The notes below the pieces were generated by a model, which was given only the letters and a program-made list of their open reading frames with translations, did no database searches and had not been told where the DNA came from. Shown piece by piece: positions 61,062 through 64,000 of a stretch of 64,000 nt of DNA. Both the position numbers and the translations under genes were made by a program. The stretch comes from Saccharofermentans sp. (lineage in GTDB: Bacteria > Bacillota > Clostridia > Saccharofermentanales > Saccharofermentanaceae), in the NCBI GenBank assembly GCA_024692235.1, contig JAILMW010000011.1, positions 52,849 to 116,848 on the forward strand, given 5' to 3'. How positions within the stretch are numbered: the first letter of the stretch is position 1; each line of letters opens with the position of its first letter.

Positions 61062-61694
61062 CTAATTCAGATGCTTACGCATTATGATCGTTTTGCCGTC
61101 GTTCTTGAACTCGGAAAATCCGTTCTTCTCATATAATCGCACAGGACCGGTAAAAGTCAAAGAAGTCTGTCCGCCTACTTCAGGATACGCCTCAACATAT
61201 TTATATCCGTTTTGCGCAGCATCAGAACAGATCTGTTTAAGAAGCATCGTCGCAATGCCTCTTCCGCGATGATCCGGACTGATCTCAAAACACACGACAG
61301 ACAAGACCTGTCCCGGAAGGAGGCTGTGAGAATAAGCACTGTCATCAGGAAGATGATCCAGATCGAACTCGCCGACACGGTAATAATTCACTCTGTCATT
61401 TGCATTGCACCATCCGACTGCAATGTCGTTATCAAAAGCAAGATAACCGCGTATCAGACCATTTCTTACCATAAGAGCAGCAGTTTCTCTAAGAGATCTC
61501 TTCCACCCTTCAGTTCCGCCGCCATACTGTTTTGCCTGATCTCGCATCGCTTCTATCTCGTCTGCACTCATATTAAATGCATTGCAATAACAGGGATAAT
61601 ACGGTGAGCCGTCCGCGAATGCACGGTTATCAAAGAAATCAAAGTAATCTTTCTCAAGTTCCGGAGATAGGGCTTTTATCGTTATTTCACTCAT
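61062..61694 (-). CDS. GNAT family N-acetyltransferase
   Basis: 210 residues. The acetyl-CoA-binding motif A is visible as LSVVCFEISPDHRGRGIATM, followed by a KYVEAYPEV strand and the C-terminal VRLYEKNGFSEF. The N-terminal part (YYPCYCNAFNMSADEIEA) resembles GNAT subgroups with a Cys-rich substrate pocket found in Firmicutes. The substrate is unknown. Confidence 0.9.
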   Translation of the reverse strand: MSEITIKALSPELEKDYFDFFDNRAFADGSPYYPCYCNAFNMSADEIEAMRDQAKQYGGGTEGWKRSLRETAALMVRNGLIRGYLAFDNDIAVGWCNANDRVNYYRVGEFDLDHLPDDSAYSHSLLPGQVLSVVCFEISPDHRGRGIATMLLKQICSDAAQNGYKYVEAYPEVGGQTSLTFTGPVRLYEKNGFSEFKNDGKTIIMRKHLN

Positions 61695-61718
61695 AATTCC
61701 AGTCCGTTATTCAGCGAT

Positions 61719-62075
61719 TTAACTATTCCAATGGAATCTGAACTCTTTATTTACCCCTGAAGGCAACTTGAGTTTTTGTGTTATATTTGTATACATGGAC
61801 AGATTGTAATTCCATTTAAAACGGATCTCACAAATGTAATGATTCTCGGATGAATGATCCAATCTTTTAAAATCCCACGACCCGTTGTATGACAGGAAAT
61901 TCTCAGTCACTAATACTGCCTCATGAAGCTGCTCATGATCATCTGAAGACAACAAAACGGATGCTTCGCGATAATTGTCAGTATCCATACTATGATTTAC
62001 ATCATCACTCGGATACCACTCAGCGTACAATCTTCTGTCTCGCTCAGTAGGCACTTTTATCTTCTTGTTGTACAT
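61719..62075 (-). CDS. Hypothetical protein of 118 residues
   Basis: Soluble, charged protein with no signal peptide or membrane segment and no family I recognise. Tryptophan- and histidine-rich phrases (RLYAEWYPSDDVNHS, HYICEIRFKWNYNLS) suggest a compact folded domain. It stands 24 bp upstream of the GNAT gene on the same strand. Codon use is AT-rich, as in the neighbouring genes of this end of the window. Confidence 0.6.
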   Translation of the reverse strand: MYNKKIKVPTERDRRLYAEWYPSDDVNHSMDTDNYREASVLLSSDDHEQLHEAVLVTENFLSYNGSWDFKRLDHSSENHYICEIRFKWNYNLSMYTNITQKLKLPSGVNKEFRFHWNS

Positions 62076-62157
62076 TATTGACCTCTTATTCTTTTTCCCG
62101 CCGATACAATCGACTGTACGGGATCAGTCTTTGCCAAGTTCTTTACACATCAGCTCA

Positions 62158-62814
62158 TCAGATGTTGAGCCTGTCTGTTAATTCTTCAAGCTGTTCCTGA
62201 CCGTCAGCTCCTAATACCGAATTTGAATCAACGTAATCATCATCGGCAGCGATAACCCGGAAGAACGGTCTGACGGCAAGCCCCTTTACGATATATTCGT
62301 ATATCGTCTTAGGATCACGGGTAAATCCGTGCTTCTCGATAAACTTATCAAGCGCTTCACTGTGATCTGTCTCGTCGTCGTCTTCGTCATCGGATTCTTC
62401 ATAAGCCTCTGTAAAAGCTTCTTCTGAACTTAAAGTATCAAGATCCCAGAAATCAGCTAAGAGTAAAGAACCTTTCAACGCAGCGATGATATTCATGAAC
62501 TCATTTATATTACGCGATACTATCCCGCATTCTCCCTCACTGCCGATATATCCGATAAGCTCATCATCAAGGACTACCCATAATGCGCCCGTTCCGTCTC
62601 CGGCAAAGGCCTTGATGTTCTTATAACTTGAATCTCCCGGCCCCATCAAGTCTTCAAATTCCTGCCGGAAGTTATCTTCAAGATCTTTTACCCAATCTTC
62701 ATCATAGATCTCTACATCACGGGAATAAAATGCATCGCACAGTTCCTCATCGTTAATTATCTCTTCCAGAAACGCACGGATATTCTCCGGCAGATTAGTA
62801 TTATCGTATTTCAT
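62158..62814 (-). CDS. SUKH/SMI1-KNR4-like protein
   Basis: 218 residues. The core AFAGDGTGALWVVLDDELIGY followed by IGSEGECGIVSRNINEFMNII matches the SUKH superfamily pattern, in which a Gly-Asp-Gly segment precedes a beta strand and an LGSEGE-like turn. Many SUKH proteins are immunity proteins of contact-dependent toxins; no toxin gene is visible here. A strongly acidic linker (ESDDEDDDETDHSE) precedes a C-terminal domain of about 70 residues. Confidence 0.72.
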   Translation of the reverse strand: MKYDNTNLPENIRAFLEEIINDEELCDAFYSRDVEIYDEDWVKDLEDNFRQEFEDLMGPGDSSYKNIKAFAGDGTGALWVVLDDELIGYIGSEGECGIVSRNINEFMNIIAALKGSLLLADFWDLDTLSSEEAFTEAYEESDDEDDDETDHSEALDKFIEKHGFTRDPKTIYEYIVKGLAVRPFFRVIAADDDYVDSNSVLGADGQEQLEELTDRLNI

Positions 62815-62903
62815 TTATTCCCCCCTATAGATTCTTGTAGTATGAAAGGCTGCAGTCAGCACACACTTACTTTTAACGACGTTATTCACGAAAGAAGACT
62901 GAT

Positions 62904-63377
62904 CTATACAGGATCCGATTGCTTAAGCTTTCTGATTACCATATCAATTACAGGTTTGTTTACCGGATCGAGTTTATCATCAGACGGGATCTCATTCACG
63001 GCAAAGAACCTCTGTTCAATCACTTCATCCTCCTGAATCTTAAGTTCACCATGATATTCCCTGCAGATATAGTAGACTGATGCTACATATACCTCATCGC
63101 CATTCGGATAGTAATAATGTGTCTCGGGGCCGGATTCAGTAGCTAATAATTCCATTTTATCCATTATAATTCCGGTCTCTTCCGCCACTTCTCTTCGAGC
63201 ACAGGCTTCAAAGCTTTCACCCAGTTCCATTGATCCTGCCGGAAGTCCCCAAAATCCGTTATCAGCACGTCTTTGCAATAGGATCTGATCATCCGCGTTG
63301 ATAATAACAGCTCCGGCACCGCTCATAATAAGCGGCCGATGCCCCAGTTCCTTTCGAAGATCCATAATATATCCCAT
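62904..63377 (-). CDS. NUDIX hydrolase
   Basis: 157 residues. The NUDIX box is complete (GSMELGESFEACARREVAEE followed by TGI), preceded by FWGLPAG. It removes nucleoside diphosphate-linked groups, possibly in nucleotide sanitation. The first ATG has an AAGGGGA site 7 bp upstream and is preferred over the ATG five codons later. Confidence 0.92.
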   Translation of the reverse strand: MGYIMDLRKELGHRPLIMSGAGAVIINADDQILLQRRADNGFWGLPAGSMELGESFEACARREVAEETGIIMDKMELLATESGPETHYYYPNGDEVYVASVYYICREYHGELKIQEDEVIEQRFFAVNEIPSDDKLDPVNKPVIDMVIRKLKQSDPV

Positions 63378-63423
63378 GTCTAAATCCCCTTTTTAATGTT
63401 CGTCCGAATAATAAAAGTACAAT

Positions 63424-63657
63424 TCATGTTCGGGATTTTCTTTCCCTAAATAACGAATTTCCTTCACCAATCCCGATATAATTCTGACCGTCAACAACGA
63501 TCAACTCGCCTGTCCTCGTATCGACCATAGCAGGAAAATAAGACGTGACCTCATGGTAGCCTTCGAGCATAGTCGCTCCGCCCCAACCTGTAGAGATATA
63601 TACCAGGATATTAAATTCTTCCTGAAATCCGCTAAGATATTCTTCTACTGCTCTCAT
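63424..63657 (-). CDS. Short hypothetical protein, possibly truncated
   Basis: 77 residues. The body (VEEYLSGFQEEFNILVYIST, then VDTRTGELIVVDGQNYIGIG) looks like a folded alpha/beta domain of an uncharacterised or immunity-type protein. The C-terminus FRERKSRT is abrupt, and no clear ribosome site precedes the ATG. It may be an intact small protein or a frameshifted remnant. Confidence 0.45.
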   Translation of the reverse strand: MRAVEEYLSGFQEEFNILVYISTGWGGATMLEGYHEVTSYFPAMVDTRTGELIVVDGQNYIGIGEGNSLFRERKSRT

Positions 63658-63776
63658 AGTCCTACCTACTGCTGCCGTCCGCCTCTACAAACAATATTAT
63701 AACTTTAACTTGTGATACATTCAGAAACATCTGCATCCGACTTGCCTGATCGCTCAATGTAACCGGATCTCATATG

Positions 63777-63965
63777 TTACAAGAAACTACAGGCTATCGT
63801 TTGATGCGAATCCTCTTCGTAGTATTCTGCCTTCCAGTAGTGCGGGTCATTTACTTCCGGATAATCCGTACTTTTCTTGTGATGATCCGATAATTGATTC
63901 AGATAACCTCTTGCAGATAATCCAAAACAAAATGAAGAGCTATTGGAATTATAATACTTTTTCGC
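63777..63965 (-). pseudogene. Protein-coding remnant without a start codon
   Basis: Translating the minus strand back from a TAA gives a 62-codon stretch with protein-like composition (ARGYLNQLSDHHKKSTDYPE and HYWKAEYYEED) that begins after an in-frame TAG and has no ATG start. It may be the end of a decayed gene or part of a gene with a frameshift. The family is not recognised. Confidence 0.3.
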
Positions 63966-64000
63966 CTATAGGCAATAAAGCACAATATAAGATGCATGAA

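Overview
The window looks like a chromosomal segment of an anaerobic Clostridia-type Firmicute, probably from a gut or rumen. Four things suggest this: strong AGGAGG-type ribosome sites on nearly every gene, a rpsL with the low-GC Gram-positive insertion, a Na+-pumping oxaloacetate decarboxylase operon, and a family 3 glycoside hydrolase with permuted domains of the kind described in Butyrivibrio and Ruminococcus. The taxonomic placement is inference. I saw no rRNA, tRNA, CRISPR array, intact transposase or phage genes.

Layout. 1-2.8 kb: an esterase lipoprotein and the start of a spermidine/putrescine ABC transporter (potA, then a potB with an unusual N-terminal membrane extension, cut by the window edge). 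2.8-7.5 kb: the str operon (rpsL-rpsG-fusA-tuf) with its own promoters and terminator. 7.6-11.6 kb: an orphan gene and a four-gene oxaloacetate decarboxylase Na+ pump. 11.6-12.0 kb: a gene-free, hairpin-rich stretch that may encode an unidentified structured RNA. 12-20.5 kb (minus strand): a TrhA/hemolysin III protein, a membrane protein, a GH3 beta-glucosidase whose Shine-Dalgarno sequence lies in a hairpin, a DEAD-box helicase and an LTA-synthase-like phosphotransferase. 20.7-26.4 kb (plus strand): a fused phosphopentomutase/deoxyribose-phosphate aldolase, a small membrane protein, and a ThDP-enzyme/aldolase pair of unknown product.

26.4-33 kb: a PAS-GGDEF diguanylate cyclase, then a bacitracin/lantibiotic-type two-component plus ABC transporter operon led by a degenerate saccharopine-dehydrogenase-like gene that overlaps the response regulator. 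33-39 kb: uracil permease, an epimerase/FMN-oxidoreductase pair, and a LytTR-DUF3021-CPBP operon. 39-44.3 kb: an M13 metallopeptidase lipoprotein in an operon with a MacB-type ABC transporter. 44.3-47.5 kb: gene remnants followed by three lipoproteins, the last preceded by two tandem palindromes. 47.5-51 kb: HIT, HD, TfoX-like and HD-GYP proteins. 51-54.6 kb: two tandem HerA-like ATPases. 54.7-58.4 kb: a PfkB sugar kinase, an ECF sigma factor with its probable membrane partner, and a zinc-ribbon protein with repeated PFxP motifs. 58.7-64 kb: a more variable end with a SAP-like membrane protein, an MBL-fold remnant, a rhomboid protease, a GNAT, a SUKH-like protein, a NUDIX hydrolase and fragments.

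Metabolically the segment joins carboxylate-driven Na+ transport, beta-glucoside and fructose use and nucleoside salvage (UraA, DeoB-DeoC). Regulation includes c-di-GMP synthesis (GGDEF) and degradation (HD-GYP), LytTR, ECF and OmpR-type systems. The most unusual elements are the structured intergenic region, the ThDP/aldolase cassette, the DeoB-DeoC fusion, the degenerate dehydrogenase linked to the response regulator, the twin HerA ATPases and the PFxP-repeat protein.
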